From NCBI GenBank assembly GCA_018713335.1, contig DVOW01000046.1, positions 1 to 64,000 of the forward strand: 64,000 nt of DNA, written 5' to 3'. Under the pieces are notes generated by a model. It was not told where the DNA came from. It did not search any database and saw only the letters and a program-made list of their open reading frames with translations. Made by a program: the position numbers and the translations under genes. Numbering within the stretch: position 1 is the stretch's first letter; every line of letters begins with the position of its first letter. This document shows positions 41,247 through 49,544 of the stretch, piece after piece. Source of the stretch: Candidatus Merdivicinus intestinigallinarum (GTDB lineage: Bacteria > Bacillota > Clostridia > Oscillospirales > Ruminococcaceae).

Positions 41247-42268
41247 TGAATATTACATCTGGAATCATTCACAGCGCACAGAAAATCGTCTTGTACGGGC
41301 CGGAAGGCATCGGGAAAAGCACCTTTGCCTCCCAGATGCCCGACCCGGTTTTCATCGACACCGAGGGGAGCACTAAGAAACTGAACGTCCGGCGGATGGA
41401 CAAGCCCCAGAGCTTCGCCATGCTGCTGGAACAGGTCCGGTACATTCGTCAGAATCCCACCGTCTGCAAAACCCTGGTCATTGACACCGCCGACTGGGCG
41501 GAAATGCTCTGTATCCGGGACCTTTGCGCCAAAAACAAAAAGACCGGCATCGAGGATTTCGGATACGGCAAAGGATATGTCTATCTGGCGGAGGATTTCG
41601 GCAAGCTCTTAAACGAACTGGAAGAAGTGGTGAACTCCGGCATCCACGTCCTGCTCACCGCCCACGCCGCCATGCGAAAATTTGAACAGCCGGACGAAAT
41701 GGGGCAGTACGACCGCTGGGAAATGAAGTTGGGCAAGAAAACCGCGCCTCTTTTGAAAGAATGGGCGGACATGGTGCTTTTTGCCAACTATAAAACCATT
41801 ACCGTCAAAACCGCCGAAAACAAGGTCAAGGCTCAGGGGGGAAGCCGGGTCATGTACACCACCCACCACCCCTGCTGGGACGCCAAAAACCGGGACGGAC
41901 TGCCGGAAGAACTGCCCTTTGAGTTCGCGCAGATTGCCCATCTTCTGGGGGGAACTGTGGAAAACCCGGTGGACAAAATTATCGCCAAAGCGGAGCAAAT
42001 CGGTGTCCCGGTTACGGTGACGGAACCGTCTGAAAAGACGGAATGGCTTTACACTGAACCGGATGAACGGGTTCCAAAGCAATTGCGGGAGCTGATGATT
42101 GCAGCCGCCATTACCGAGGACGATGTGGAATGGGCGGTTTCGGAAAAGGGGTATTTCCCCAAAGGAATGCGAATCTGGGAGTATCCGGCGGACTTTATCG
42201 ACGGGGTACTGGTAGGGGCTTGGAACCAGGTTTCCAGAATGATTCTGGACCGCGGCCCCAAAGAATAA
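41246..42268 (+). CDS. AAA ATPase, phage recombination/RecA-like NTP-binding protein
   Basis: A 340-residue protein of the AAA_24 type. Walker A is LYGPEGIGKSTFAS (about residues 17-30) and Walker B-like TLVIDTADWAE. The block HVLLTAHAAMRKF is typical of the family. It occurs beside SSB-like and helicase genes in many Firmicute phages, where it is thought to act in recombination. Start overlaps the preceding stop (TAATG). Confidence 0.88.
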   Translation: MNITSGIIHSAQKIVLYGPEGIGKSTFASQMPDPVFIDTEGSTKKLNVRRMDKPQSFAMLLEQVRYIRQNPTVCKTLVIDTADWAEMLCIRDLCAKNKKTGIEDFGYGKGYVYLAEDFGKLLNELEEVVNSGIHVLLTAHAAMRKFEQPDEMGQYDRWEMKLGKKTAPLLKEWADMVLFANYKTITVKTAENKVKAQGGSRVMYTTHHPCWDAKNRDGLPEELPFEFAQIAHLLGGTVENPVDKIIAKAEQIGVPVTVTEPSEKTEWLYTEPDERVPKQLRELMIAAAITEDDVEWAVSEKGYFPKGMRIWEYPADFIDGVLVGAWNQVSRMILDRGPKE

Positions 42269-42287
42269 TTTCAGGAGGTATTTTGGA

Positions 42288-42851
42288 ATGGATGAAAGAG
42301 AATTTGGCTGGGATGATGTCATTGAAAACGATGGTGGAGATTGGGTGCTGCTGCCGGAAGGGGAATACCCCTTTACGGTCAAGAGTTTTGAGCGCAAACG
42401 GTTTAACGGTTCCGCCAAGCTGCCGCCCTGCAACCAGGCGGAGCTGACCATTGAGATTGACGGCGGTTCTTTGGGCAAAACAACAGTGCAGCACAGCCTG
42501 TTTTTACACAGCAAAACGGAAGGTTTGCTCTGTGCCTTTTTCACTGCTATCGGCCACCGGAAGCATGGGGAGCCCCTGCGAATGAACTGGCAGGCAGTTC
42601 CCGGCGCCACCGGCCGCTGCAAGGTGTATGTGGATAAATGGGAAGGCCGGGACGGCAAGGAGCACGAATCCAACCGAATCCAAAAGTTTATCGAACCTAT
42701 CGAAATGGCAGTCCAGAGCAATGTGACCGCGGGAAATAATCTTCCAGAGGCTTGCAGCTTGTCGCAAGCCAACATGAATTCAGCGCGGGGTAATCAGGCC
42801 GCGTCATCAGTCGAACCGGCTACAAGCCGGTGGAAAGCAGGTGCGTTTTAA
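42288..42851 (+). CDS. DUF669 protein (phage SSB-like)
   Basis: A 187-residue DUF669 protein: EREFGWDDVIEN at the start, LPEGEYPFTVKSFER, then the RCKVYVDKWEGRDGKE block. The family is found in phage replication modules and is regarded as single-strand DNA binding or associated. SD AGGAGGTA. The last 35 residues (after SNVTAGNN) are not part of the family and are encoded by the second structured repeat; they end RWKAGAF. Confidence 0.86.
   Translation: MDEREFGWDDVIENDGGDWVLLPEGEYPFTVKSFERKRFNGSAKLPPCNQAELTIEIDGGSLGKTTVQHSLFLHSKTEGLLCAFFTAIGHRKHGEPLRMNWQAVPGATGRCKVYVDKWEGRDGKEHESNRIQKFIEPIEMAVQSNVTAGNNLPEACSLSQANMNSARGNQAASSVEPATSRWKAGAF
42742..42851 (+). repeat. Structured repeat in the 3' end of the DUF669 gene
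   Basis: Three hairpins in the same order as at 41.1 kb: GGCTTGC/GCAAGCC, GCGCGG/CCGCGT and ACCGGCT/AGCCGGT. They are followed by TGGAAAGCAGGTGCGTTTTA and the TAATG stop-start of the helicase gene. Stems differ in sequence from the first element yet keep pairing, and CCAGAGG, CTTGT, GCGGGG and GGCCGCGTC are shared. Confidence 0.65.
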
Positions 42852-44428
42852 TGGAACTGCGTCCCTATCAGCGGGAAGCTATGGACGCGGTGCTGGGACA
42901 GTGGACCAGTGGGGTGCAAAAGACCCTGCTGGTCCTTCCCACCGGCTGCGGCAAAACCATTGTATTCTCCAAAATCACCGAGGAAATGGTGCGGCAGGGA
43001 AACCGGGTGCTGATTTTAGCCCACCGAGGCGAGCTGCTGACCCAGGCGGCCGACAAGCTGGAAACCGCTTCCGGCCTGAAATGCGCCGTGGAAAAGGCGG
43101 AGGAAAGCTGTCTCGGCAGCTGGTACCGGGTCACTGTCGGCAGCGTTCAGACCCTCATGCGGGAAAAGCGGCTTTCCCAGTTCCCGCCAGATTATTTCGG
43201 CAGTATCGTGGTGGATGAAGCTCATCACTGCCTGTCGGACAGCTACCAGCGTGTTCTGGCATACTTTGACCAGGCGAAGGTACTGGGTGTTACGGCCACG
43301 CCGGACCGTGGCGATATGAAAAACCTGGGCAGCTACTTTGAATCTTTGGCGTATGAATATACCCTGCCTCAGGCGGTGCGGGAAGGGTATCTTTCCCCCA
43401 TTAAGGCGCTGACCATTCCGTTACAGCTGGATTTGTCCGGCGTTGGCGTCAGTGCCGGGGACTTTAAGGCGGGGGATTTGGGGACAGCCCTGGACCCATA
43501 CCTGGAAGGAATCGCCGCCGAAATGGAAAAGCACTGCAAAGACCGGAAAACGGTGGTATTTTTACCGTTGGTCAAGACTTCCCAGAAGTTTCGGGACATT
43601 TTAAACGCCCACGGATTCCGGGCGGCTGAGGTCAACGGCGGCAGCGAGGATCGGGAACAGGTTCTTGCGGATTTTGCGGAAGGCAAGTACAACGTCCTCT
43701 GCAATTCCATGCTGTTGACCGAAGGCTGGGACTGCCCATCGGTGGACTGCGTGGTGGTATTGCGCCCCACCAAGGTCCGGAGCTTATACTGCCAAATGGT
43801 CGGGCGCGGTACCCGGCTTTTTCCCGGCAAGGAACATCTGCTATTGCTGGATTTCCTCTGGCACACCGAACGGCACGAACTCTGCCGCCCGGCACACCTG
43901 ATCTGCGAAAATGAGGAAGTCGCCCAAAAGATGACCGAAAACCTGGAACAGGCGGGAACGGCGGTGGACATCGAGGAGGCGGAAAAACAGGCGTCCGAGG
44001 ATGTGGTTGCCCAGCGGGAAGAATCCCTTGCCAAACAGCTGGCGGAAATGCGCACCCGGAAAAAGCGGCTGGTGGATCCCCTGCAATTTGAAATGAGTAT
44101 CCAGGCGGAGGATTTGTCGGGGTATGTGCCGGCCTTTGGTTGGGAAATGGCGCCGCCCAGCGAAAAACAGCTGGCAAAGCTGGAAAAGCTGGGGATTCTG
44201 CCGGACGTCATCGACAATGCAGGGAAGGCGTCCAAGCTATTGGAACGACTGGAAACCAGGCGGCTGGCGGGGCTGACCACCCCAAAACAAATCCGTTTTC
44301 TGGAACAAAAGGGCTTTCAGCACGTGGGAACCTGGGAGTTTGAGAAGGCCAAACACCTGATTGACCGAATCGCTGCCAACGGCTGGCGGGTTCCCGCCGA
44401 CATTGTGCCCGCTACATACGGAGGATAA
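42851..44428 (+). CDS. Phage superfamily 2 DNA helicase
   Basis: A 525-residue helicase with LPTGCGKTIVFS (motif I), VVDEAHHC (motif II, DEAH), VTATPDRGD (motif III) and MVGRGTRLFPGK (motif VI). The last 120 residues form a helical accessory region. It is expected to unwind DNA in phage replication or recombination. Starts at the TAATG overlap. Confidence 0.92.
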   Translation: MELRPYQREAMDAVLGQWTSGVQKTLLVLPTGCGKTIVFSKITEEMVRQGNRVLILAHRGELLTQAADKLETASGLKCAVEKAEESCLGSWYRVTVGSVQTLMREKRLSQFPPDYFGSIVVDEAHHCLSDSYQRVLAYFDQAKVLGVTATPDRGDMKNLGSYFESLAYEYTLPQAVREGYLSPIKALTIPLQLDLSGVGVSAGDFKAGDLGTALDPYLEGIAAEMEKHCKDRKTVVFLPLVKTSQKFRDILNAHGFRAAEVNGGSEDREQVLADFAEGKYNVLCNSMLLTEGWDCPSVDCVVVLRPTKVRSLYCQMVGRGTRLFPGKEHLLLLDFLWHTERHELCRPAHLICENEEVAQKMTENLEQAGTAVDIEEAEKQASEDVVAQREESLAKQLAEMRTRKKRLVDPLQFEMSIQAEDLSGYVPAFGWEMAPPSEKQLAKLEKLGILPDVIDNAGKASKLLERLETRRLAGLTTPKQIRFLEQKGFQHVGTWEFEKAKHLIDRIAANGWRVPADIVPATYGG

Positions 44429-44431
44429 TGG

Positions 44432-46621
44432 ATGGAACGACAACTGGACTTGATTCCGCTGCTTGCCTTTATCGACCCGGCTCTTTGCGACTATGGGGAA
44501 TGGTTGGCGGTGGGAATGGCGCTCCGGGAGGAAGGATATTCCTGCGCTGTCTGGGACGAATGGAGCGCCCGGGATTCCCGGCGGTATCACCCGGGGGAGT
44601 GCGCCAAAAAGTGGGAAACCTTTGCAGGAAGTGTTTCCCCGGTCACTGGCGGAACCATTGTGCAAATGGCAAAGGACGCCGGCTGGCAGCCGGACAAAGA
44701 GGGCCACGAAATCGACTGGGACGGGGAAATCCGGGAGGATTTGCAGGTCATTTGTCCCAGTTGGGTGGAGGACGCGGACATCGTCATTCCGGAGGAATGG
44801 GAGCCGGACAAGCAGCTTATCGCCTATCTGGAAGCGCTGTTTGAAGCCGGGGAGAATGTGGGCTATGTCACCGACAGCTGGGAACGGGACGGGAAATTTC
44901 TCCCCACAAAAGGCTGCTGGGACCGGACTGCCGGGGAGCTGATCGCAGCTCTTTCCCACTGCGGCGGAGATATCGGGGCGGTGATCGGGGACTGCAAGCC
45001 GGAGGCGGGGGCGTGGATTCGCTTTAATCCGCTGGACGGCCGGGGCTGCAAAAACGAGAATGTCACCGACTTCCGCTTTGCCTTAGTGGAGTGCGACAAC
45101 TTAGAGCTTTCCCGCCAAAACGCCCTGATCCGGGAGCTGGAGCTGCCGGTGGCGGCCTTGGTGTATTCCGGGGGCAAGAGCCTTCACGCCATTGTGCGGG
45201 TGGAGGCCAGAGATTACGCCGAATACCGGCAGCGGGTGGATTATCTTTACGGGGTTTGCCGGAAAAACGGTTTGCAGCTGGACCGCCAAAACTGCAACCC
45301 TTCCCGGCTATCCCGAATGCCGGGCGTGACTCGAAACGGCCAGAAACAGTACCTGCTGGCCACCAATATCGGGCGGGAAAGTTGGCTGGACTGGAAGGAA
45401 TGGGTGGAAAGCCAGAGCGACGATTTGCCGGACCTGGAAACCATGGCGGACGCCTGGGACAATCTGCCGGATTTAGCCCCGGCTTTGATTGGCGGCGTTC
45501 TGCGGCAGGGCCACAAAATGCTGCTGGCGGGTCCTTCCAAAGCGGGAAAGTCCTTTGCACTCATTGAGCTGTCCATCGCCATTGCCGAAGGGAAACAATG
45601 GCTCTCTTTTGACTGTGCCAAAGGACGGGTGCTGTATGTGAACCTGGAACTGGACCGGGCTTCCTGCCTGCACCGGTTCAAGGACGTGTACACCGCCCTG
45701 AACTGGCGGCCGGAGAACTTACAAAATATCGACATCTGGAATCTGCGGGGAAAATCCGTCCCCATGGACAAGCTGGCGCCCAGGCTCATCCGCCGGGCAT
45801 CCAAAAAGAACTACATGGCCATTATCATCGACCCGATTTACAAGGTTATCACCGGTGACGAGAACTCCGCCGATCAGATGGCCCATTTTTGCAATCAATT
45901 TGACAAGGTTTGCACTGAGTTGGGCTGCGCCGTCATTTACTGCCACCACCATTCCAAAGGCGCACAGGGCGGAAAGCGAGCCATGGACCGGGCATCCGGT
46001 TCCGGAGTGTTCGCCCGGGACCCGGACGCGCTGCTGGACTTGATTGAGCTGCCGGTTTCGGAATCTCTCAAAAAACAGGAGCAAAACAAGGCGGCGGCTG
46101 CGGTCTGCGTCCGGTACATCACCCGGCATGGACTGGAAGATGAGGTGAACCAGGACGATTTGTGCAGTGGAAAAGCCATGCTGGAGGCCTGCAAAAAGCT
46201 GCTGCCCGGTGAATTTGCGGACATTCAGGGGGAGGTTTCCAAGGCGGAGCAGGCGGCCGCATCCCGGACAGCCTGGCGGCTGGGAGGGACTTTGCGGGAG
46301 TTTCCGTCCTTCCCGGATTTGAACCTGTGGTTTGATTATCCTGTCCACAAAAGCGACCCGTCCGGCGTCTTGGCGGACATTGTGCCGGACGAGGAAAAAC
46401 CGGCGTGGCAGCGGAATTTTTCCAAAAAGAAAAGCCCAGAAGATCGAAAAAAAGAACGGGCTGCTTCTCTGGAAATTGCTTTTGAAGCGTGTAAAATTGA
46501 TGGCGAAGTGACGTTGGCCAGTATGGCAGAGTATCTGGGAGTAACCGAAAAAACAGTCCGAAATCGGCTGAAGGAGCATAAAGGGTTCTGGATTGATGAG
46601 GGAACAGTCGGGATGAAATGA
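44432..46621 (+). CDS. Phage primase-helicase-type replication protein
   Basis: A 729-residue protein. Residues 1-80 match PriCT-2 (YGEWLAVGMALREEGYSC, GGTIVQMAKDAGW). Residues about 145-310 resemble the primase-polymerase part (FRFALVECDN, YSGGKSLHAIVRV). Residues 355-545 are a RepA/KaiC-like ATPase with Walker A LLAGPSKAGKSFAL, VLYVNLELD and AIIIDPIYKVI. The last 50 residues form an HTH (MAEYLGVTEKTVRNRLKEH). It probably opens and primes the origin, which may be the repeat region just downstream. ATG follows GGAGG. Confidence 0.85.
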   Translation: MERQLDLIPLLAFIDPALCDYGEWLAVGMALREEGYSCAVWDEWSARDSRRYHPGECAKKWETFAGSVSPVTGGTIVQMAKDAGWQPDKEGHEIDWDGEIREDLQVICPSWVEDADIVIPEEWEPDKQLIAYLEALFEAGENVGYVTDSWERDGKFLPTKGCWDRTAGELIAALSHCGGDIGAVIGDCKPEAGAWIRFNPLDGRGCKNENVTDFRFALVECDNLELSRQNALIRELELPVAALVYSGGKSLHAIVRVEARDYAEYRQRVDYLYGVCRKNGLQLDRQNCNPSRLSRMPGVTRNGQKQYLLATNIGRESWLDWKEWVESQSDDLPDLETMADAWDNLPDLAPALIGGVLRQGHKMLLAGPSKAGKSFALIELSIAIAEGKQWLSFDCAKGRVLYVNLELDRASCLHRFKDVYTALNWRPENLQNIDIWNLRGKSVPMDKLAPRLIRRASKKNYMAIIIDPIYKVITGDENSADQMAHFCNQFDKVCTELGCAVIYCHHHSKGAQGGKRAMDRASGSGVFARDPDALLDLIELPVSESLKKQEQNKAAAAVCVRYITRHGLEDEVNQDDLCSGKAMLEACKKLLPGEFADIQGEVSKAEQAAASRTAWRLGGTLREFPSFPDLNLWFDYPVHKSDPSGVLADIVPDEEKPAWQRNFSKKKSPEDRKKERAASLEIAFEACKIDGEVTLASMAEYLGVTEKTVRNRLKEHKGFWIDEGTVGMK

Positions 46622-46877
46622 CGGAAAAACTCGAAAATTTTCCTTTCCCTTACAGGGAAAAAGTCGGTGATTTTCCCTCGGGCAAAAAGACGGAAAAAGT
46701 CGGTAATTTTCGAGATTTTCCTGAGGGAAGAAAATCGTTATATATAAATATATAAAATTTCCCTTTCCCTGACGGTCAACAGGGGGAAGGAAGGAGGGCG
46801 AAAGCTCACGCCCTCCTCCTCCCTTCCCCTGTCTGTTGACAAAAGAAAATAATTCAACAGTTTAATGAGGTGAAATT
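46622..46877. other. Candidate phage replication origin
   Basis: 256 nt without a gene after the replication protein. Three iteron-like units carry GGAAAAA-(C/G)TCGG-(T)-ATTTTC at 46623-46643, 46655-46677 and 46691-46712. An AT-rich tract (TATATATAAATATATAAAAT, about 46739-46758) follows, then a long hairpin 46775-46840 with arms GTCAACAG.GGGGAAGG.GGAGGGCG and the reverse. This layout fits an iteron-type origin with an unwinding element. Function is inferred. Confidence 0.55.
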
Positions 46878-47270
46878 ATGCTGGAATTTTTTATGCCTAT
46901 GAATCCGCCCACCGTCACCCACCAGGAAAAGAAATGGCGGGTGGTAAAAGGCAAGCCGGTTGCCTATGAGCCGCCAGAGCTGGCAGACGCCCGGCAAAAG
47001 CTCCGGGCACATCTGGCAAAGCATCGGCCGGAGCAGCCGATTCCCTACGGGGTCTGCCTGGTGGTCAAGTGGTGTTTCCCTCGAGGAAAGCACCGGGACG
47101 GCGATTATCGGATTACCAAGCCGGATACGGACAACCTGCAAAAGCTCCTGAAGGACTGTATGACCGCCGAGGGGTTCTGGAAAGACGACGCACTGGTGGC
47201 CTGTGAGATTGTGGAGAAGTTCTGGGCGGAAGTGCCGGGGATTTATATTCGGGTGGAGGTGCTGCCATGA
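46878..47270 (+). CDS. RusA-family Holliday junction resolvase
   Basis: A 130-residue protein of the RusA family, which cuts four-way junctions during phage replication and packaging. Conserved acidic motif KPDTDNLQKLLKDCM and earlier PPTVTH segment are present. ATG follows GAGGTG. Overlaps the next gene by 4 nt. Confidence 0.93.
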   Translation: MLEFFMPMNPPTVTHQEKKWRVVKGKPVAYEPPELADARQKLRAHLAKHRPEQPIPYGVCLVVKWCFPRGKHRDGDYRITKPDTDNLQKLLKDCMTAEGFWKDDALVACEIVEKFWAEVPGIYIRVEVLP

Positions 47271-47455
47271 AAAGCCGATGGGAACACCCTACCAAACAGA
47301 TGCAAGACGCGGTCCGGCTGCAACGGATCAAGGACAAGATGGACGAGGTTATGATGGGTCTGAATGGATACGGCGAGGATTTTGAGTATAAGATTGACGC
47401 AGATTTTCGCCGGATCGGGTTCCGGCCGTTTGAGGAGGATGAACCCCATGAATGA
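47267..47455 (+). CDS. Small hypothetical phage protein
   Basis: A 62-residue charged, probably helical protein (MQDAVRLQRIKDKMDEVMM) with an acidic end (FEEDEPHE). Coupled by ATGA to the RusA gene and overlapping the DUF3846 gene by 8 nt. No family recognised. Confidence 0.6.
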   Translation: MKSRWEHPTKQMQDAVRLQRIKDKMDEVMMGLNGYGEDFEYKIDADFRRIGFRPFEEDEPHE

Positions 47456-47813
47456 AAGTCGTGTTGTAATTGTAATCAGGCCGGATGGTGAATACAGAAT
47501 TATGTCCTGCCCAGATGGATATGCTTTTCAGCTAAAAGATCTGCAGCTAATGGTAGACGGCAACATCGAGGTTGTGCCCACCGTGTTAGGTACAGGATGG
47601 AGCCGGGAGGATGGCGTCAAAGTTCTCATGCTGGCCAACGAGGAGGGAAAGCTTCGCCGGCTTCCGGTCAATCAAATTGCAACGGACCTATCCGCGCTGT
47701 GGGATGATGTCGTTGCGGGAAACGCAGTCATCCTGGGAGGCAGGGAGGACGAAATGATCGGTTTGACCCGGGAGGCTGCGGAAAATATCGTCAAGAAATG
47801 GGTGGAGGAATGA
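47448..47813 (+). CDS. DUF3846 domain protein
   Basis: A 121-residue protein with the core of DUF3846: LKDLQLMVDGNIEVVPT near 30-46 and VLMLANEEGKLRRLPVN. The family is common in phages and mobile elements; no function is established. ATG at 47448 follows GAGGAGGAT. The longer open frame upstream overlaps another gene. Confidence 0.78.
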   Translation: MNESRVVIVIRPDGEYRIMSCPDGYAFQLKDLQLMVDGNIEVVPTVLGTGWSREDGVKVLMLANEEGKLRRLPVNQIATDLSALWDDVVAGNAVILGGREDEMIGLTREAAENIVKKWVEE

Positions 47814-47815
47814 CT

Positions 47816-48067
47816 ATGGGATTTTTGCAAAAAGTATGCGGTGCAACGTTGGTTGGCAGTACGCCTCCCGGAACGTGTCCGATGTGTGCGGTAAAACATG
47901 ATCCGCAAATGCCGCACAATAGAGACAGTTTGACGTATCAATACAAATTCTTTGACGAATACGGCAGATGGCCAACATGGGCGGATGCAATGGCGCATTG
48001 TTCGGCGGAAGTGCAAAAAATCTGGCGTGAGGAATTGGAAAAACGGGGCGTGAAGGTGGAGGACTAA
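47816..48067 (+). CDS. Hypothetical phage protein with CxxC
   Basis: An 83-residue protein. GTCPMCAVKHDPQMPH could bind a metal. The C-terminal half (AHCSAEVQKIWREELEKRGV) is helical. ATG at 47816 lies 7 nt after GGAGG; the ATG at 47810 lies too close. No family recognised. Confidence 0.6.
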   Translation: MGFLQKVCGATLVGSTPPGTCPMCAVKHDPQMPHNRDSLTYQYKFFDEYGRWPTWADAMAHCSAEVQKIWREELEKRGVKVED

Positions 48068-48069
48068 CT

Positions 48070-48636
48070 ATGAATTGCCAATACTATGACAGCGATTTTG
48101 AAACCTGCAAAAACGGTGATTGCCCATATTGCGCTGATTTTTGCCCGGTAACTGAAAATCAGGAGGTTTGCCGGTATTCTGACCTGGATGAAACAGAAAT
48201 TGCCCACCGGGAGAGCCTGGACCACGAAAAGCAAGACAGCCAGGAGGCGCTTCAGGCTCTGGCGCAGGAAAACCAGGAGCTGAAAAAGCAGCTTGCTGAC
48301 ATTGAAAAAATCTTGGGAGACTATGGCCTTGACCACCTGCAGGAGTTGGTAGAAACAGACCGGAAAAAAGGTAAGCCCGTGTGGGTAGTTGAACGGGACG
48401 AAATAGGAGAGCCGTGTGGGATTTCTGGGAATGTGTTGGTCGCATTGGTGGATGGAGTTGCGTTAGTGCTCCCATATATCAACGGCTGTGGAGAGTTAGA
48501 TGCTCTTTTACAGGACTGTCTGGAAAACACTGCAGAGGACATGGAGTGTTATTTTGGCGCATTCCCAGTCGAGGATTGCTATTTGAACAAAGAACTTGCC
48601 CAAAAAGCATTGAAAGCAAGGGGCGACAATGGCTGA
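48070..48636 (+). CDS. Hypothetical phage protein with Cys-rich start and coil
   Basis: A 188-residue protein. The first 35 residues contain seven Cys (CQYYDSDFETCKNGDCPYC), suggesting zinc binding. Residues about 48-85 form a coiled coil (LAQENQELKKQLADIEKIL). A globular part follows (GISGNVLVALVDGVALVLPY). Function unknown. Confidence 0.6.
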   Translation: MNCQYYDSDFETCKNGDCPYCADFCPVTENQEVCRYSDLDETEIAHRESLDHEKQDSQEALQALAQENQELKKQLADIEKILGDYGLDHLQELVETDRKKGKPVWVVERDEIGEPCGISGNVLVALVDGVALVLPYINGCGELDALLQDCLENTAEDMECYFGAFPVEDCYLNKELAQKALKARGDNG

Positions 48637-48799
48637 ATACATCATTGATCAACCGAATACATCAACCGTCAACAGCAATACACCAACAAGGAAAGCTGTA
48701 ATTGATAAAATTATCCAGCTGCTTACACAATACGAAATTACCATACCAGAATTGGTAGATTATTTAGCGAAGGAGGATGAACATGACCAAACAATCTGA
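48629..48799 (+). CDS. 56-residue hypothetical phage protein
   Basis: Begins MAEYIIDQPNTSTVN and has a helix IDKIIQLLTQYEITIPELVD. It overlaps the preceding gene by 8 nt and the next by 17 nt. The overlap chain suggests that it is translated, but the SD (AAGCAAGGGG) is weak. Confidence 0.5.
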   Translation: MAEYIIDQPNTSTVNSNTPTRKAVIDKIIQLLTQYEITIPELVDYLAKEDEHDQTI

Positions 48800-48938
48800 A
48801 GTCGGCCGTGGCGTCAAATTCGAGCGCATCCGGCGGATTACTGGATACTTAGTCGGAACTCTGGATCGATTCAATAACGCCAAGCGGGCAGAGGTGGAGG
48901 ACCGGGTGAAGCATCAGACAGGAAAGGAAACAAAATGA
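48783..48938 (+). CDS. NrdD-like micro-protein
   Basis: A 51-residue protein: MTKQSEVGRGVKFERIRRIT, then GYLVGTLDRFNNAKRAEVED. The core matches the C-terminal VERVTGYL...RWNxGK segment of anaerobic ribonucleotide reductase, but the Cys/zinc and Gly-radical region is absent. Such short proteins occur in phages of Clostridia and are often annotated as anaerobic ribonucleoside-triphosphate reductase. It cannot be a catalytic reductase alone. ATG after AAGGAGGATGA. Confidence 0.75.
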   Translation: MTKQSEVGRGVKFERIRRITGYLVGTLDRFNNAKRAEVEDRVKHQTGKETK

Positions 48939-49339
48939 CGCCAAAAGAATACTTATCTCAGTATCAGCAGTTAAACCGGGACATTAACCGCCTGCTGGAA
49001 GAAAAAGATCGGTGGAAAGCTCTTGCGACACGGGTTACGCCCAGCCAGTCAGAAGGGGGACGTGGTTCCGGCAGTCAAAACGGACGGATTCCCTCCGCAG
49101 TGGAGAAAATCATGGAGACAGAAAGCAAGATCAATGCTCGAGTGGATCAGCTCATTGACCTGCGGCGGGAAATCGAGGAGAAGCTCTCAGCCCTGCCGGA
49201 CAGCAAGCAGAAGGAAGTCCTCCACCGGCGGTACATCCTGGGGCAGAAATGGGAGGAAATTGCTCTTTCGATGAATTACAGCTATATGCAGATATGTCGG
49301 ATTCATGGAGCGGCCTTGCAGGCGTTCAAAATGTTATAG
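48935..49339 (+). CDS. DUF1492/ArpU-like late regulator (sigma-like)
   Basis: A 134-residue protein with N-terminal coil (LNRDINRLLEEKDRWKAL) and a C-terminal sigma-70 region 4-like HTH (WEEIALSMNYSYMQICRIHG). These proteins sit just before the small terminase gene in many Firmicute phages and are thought to activate late transcription. The stop codon lies in an ATGTTATA repeat that may be its own target. Confidence 0.82.
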   Translation: MTPKEYLSQYQQLNRDINRLLEEKDRWKALATRVTPSQSEGGRGSGSQNGRIPSAVEKIMETESKINARVDQLIDLRREIEEKLSALPDSKQKEVLHRRYILGQKWEEIALSMNYSYMQICRIHGAALQAFKML

Positions 49340-49366
49340 AATGTTATACGCAAAGTGTGCTATGAT
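49330..49366 (+). promoter_or_regulatory. Candidate late promoter
   Basis: Direct repeat AATGTTATA at 49330-49338 and 49340-49348, then an extended -10 TGCTATGAT (TATGAT 49361-49366). There is no SigA -35 at 17 nt, which fits an activator-dependent promoter. A terminator-like hairpin begins about 15 nt after the expected start site. Confidence 0.6.
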
Positions 49367-49387
49367 GTATTTGTAGAAAATATCCTC

Positions 49388-49434
49388 CAAAACAAGGCGT
49401 TCCCGCTAATCCGGGGCGTCTTGTTTTGTTTTGG
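49388..49434 (+). terminator. Terminator between late promoter and terminase genes
   Basis: CAAAACAAGGCG..CCCG pairs with CGGG..CGTCTTGTTTTG, loop CTAAT, then TTTTGG. The layout is similar to a promoter-terminator pair controlled by antitermination. Confidence 0.7.
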
Positions 49435-49544
49435 ATTTTCCCCGGAGCGAAAACCGGGTAATCAACGCAGCGTCCCGGGGTTACCGGGATTTGTCAGGAA
49501 ATCGGGCATGACCGGTTGAAAGGCTACGAAAGGCAGGTGAAATT
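49435..49544. other. Non-coding region before the small terminase gene
   Basis: Contains several inverted CCGGG motifs (AACCGGGTAATC, CCCGGGGTTACCGGGA). The position directly upstream of the terminase genes is typical of a packaging site, but I cannot identify one. Confidence 0.35.

Noticed and set aside
44428-44844. ORF of 138 residues overlapping the start of the replication protein
   Set aside because: Out of frame with the gene that has clear PriCT-2 and ATPase motifs.
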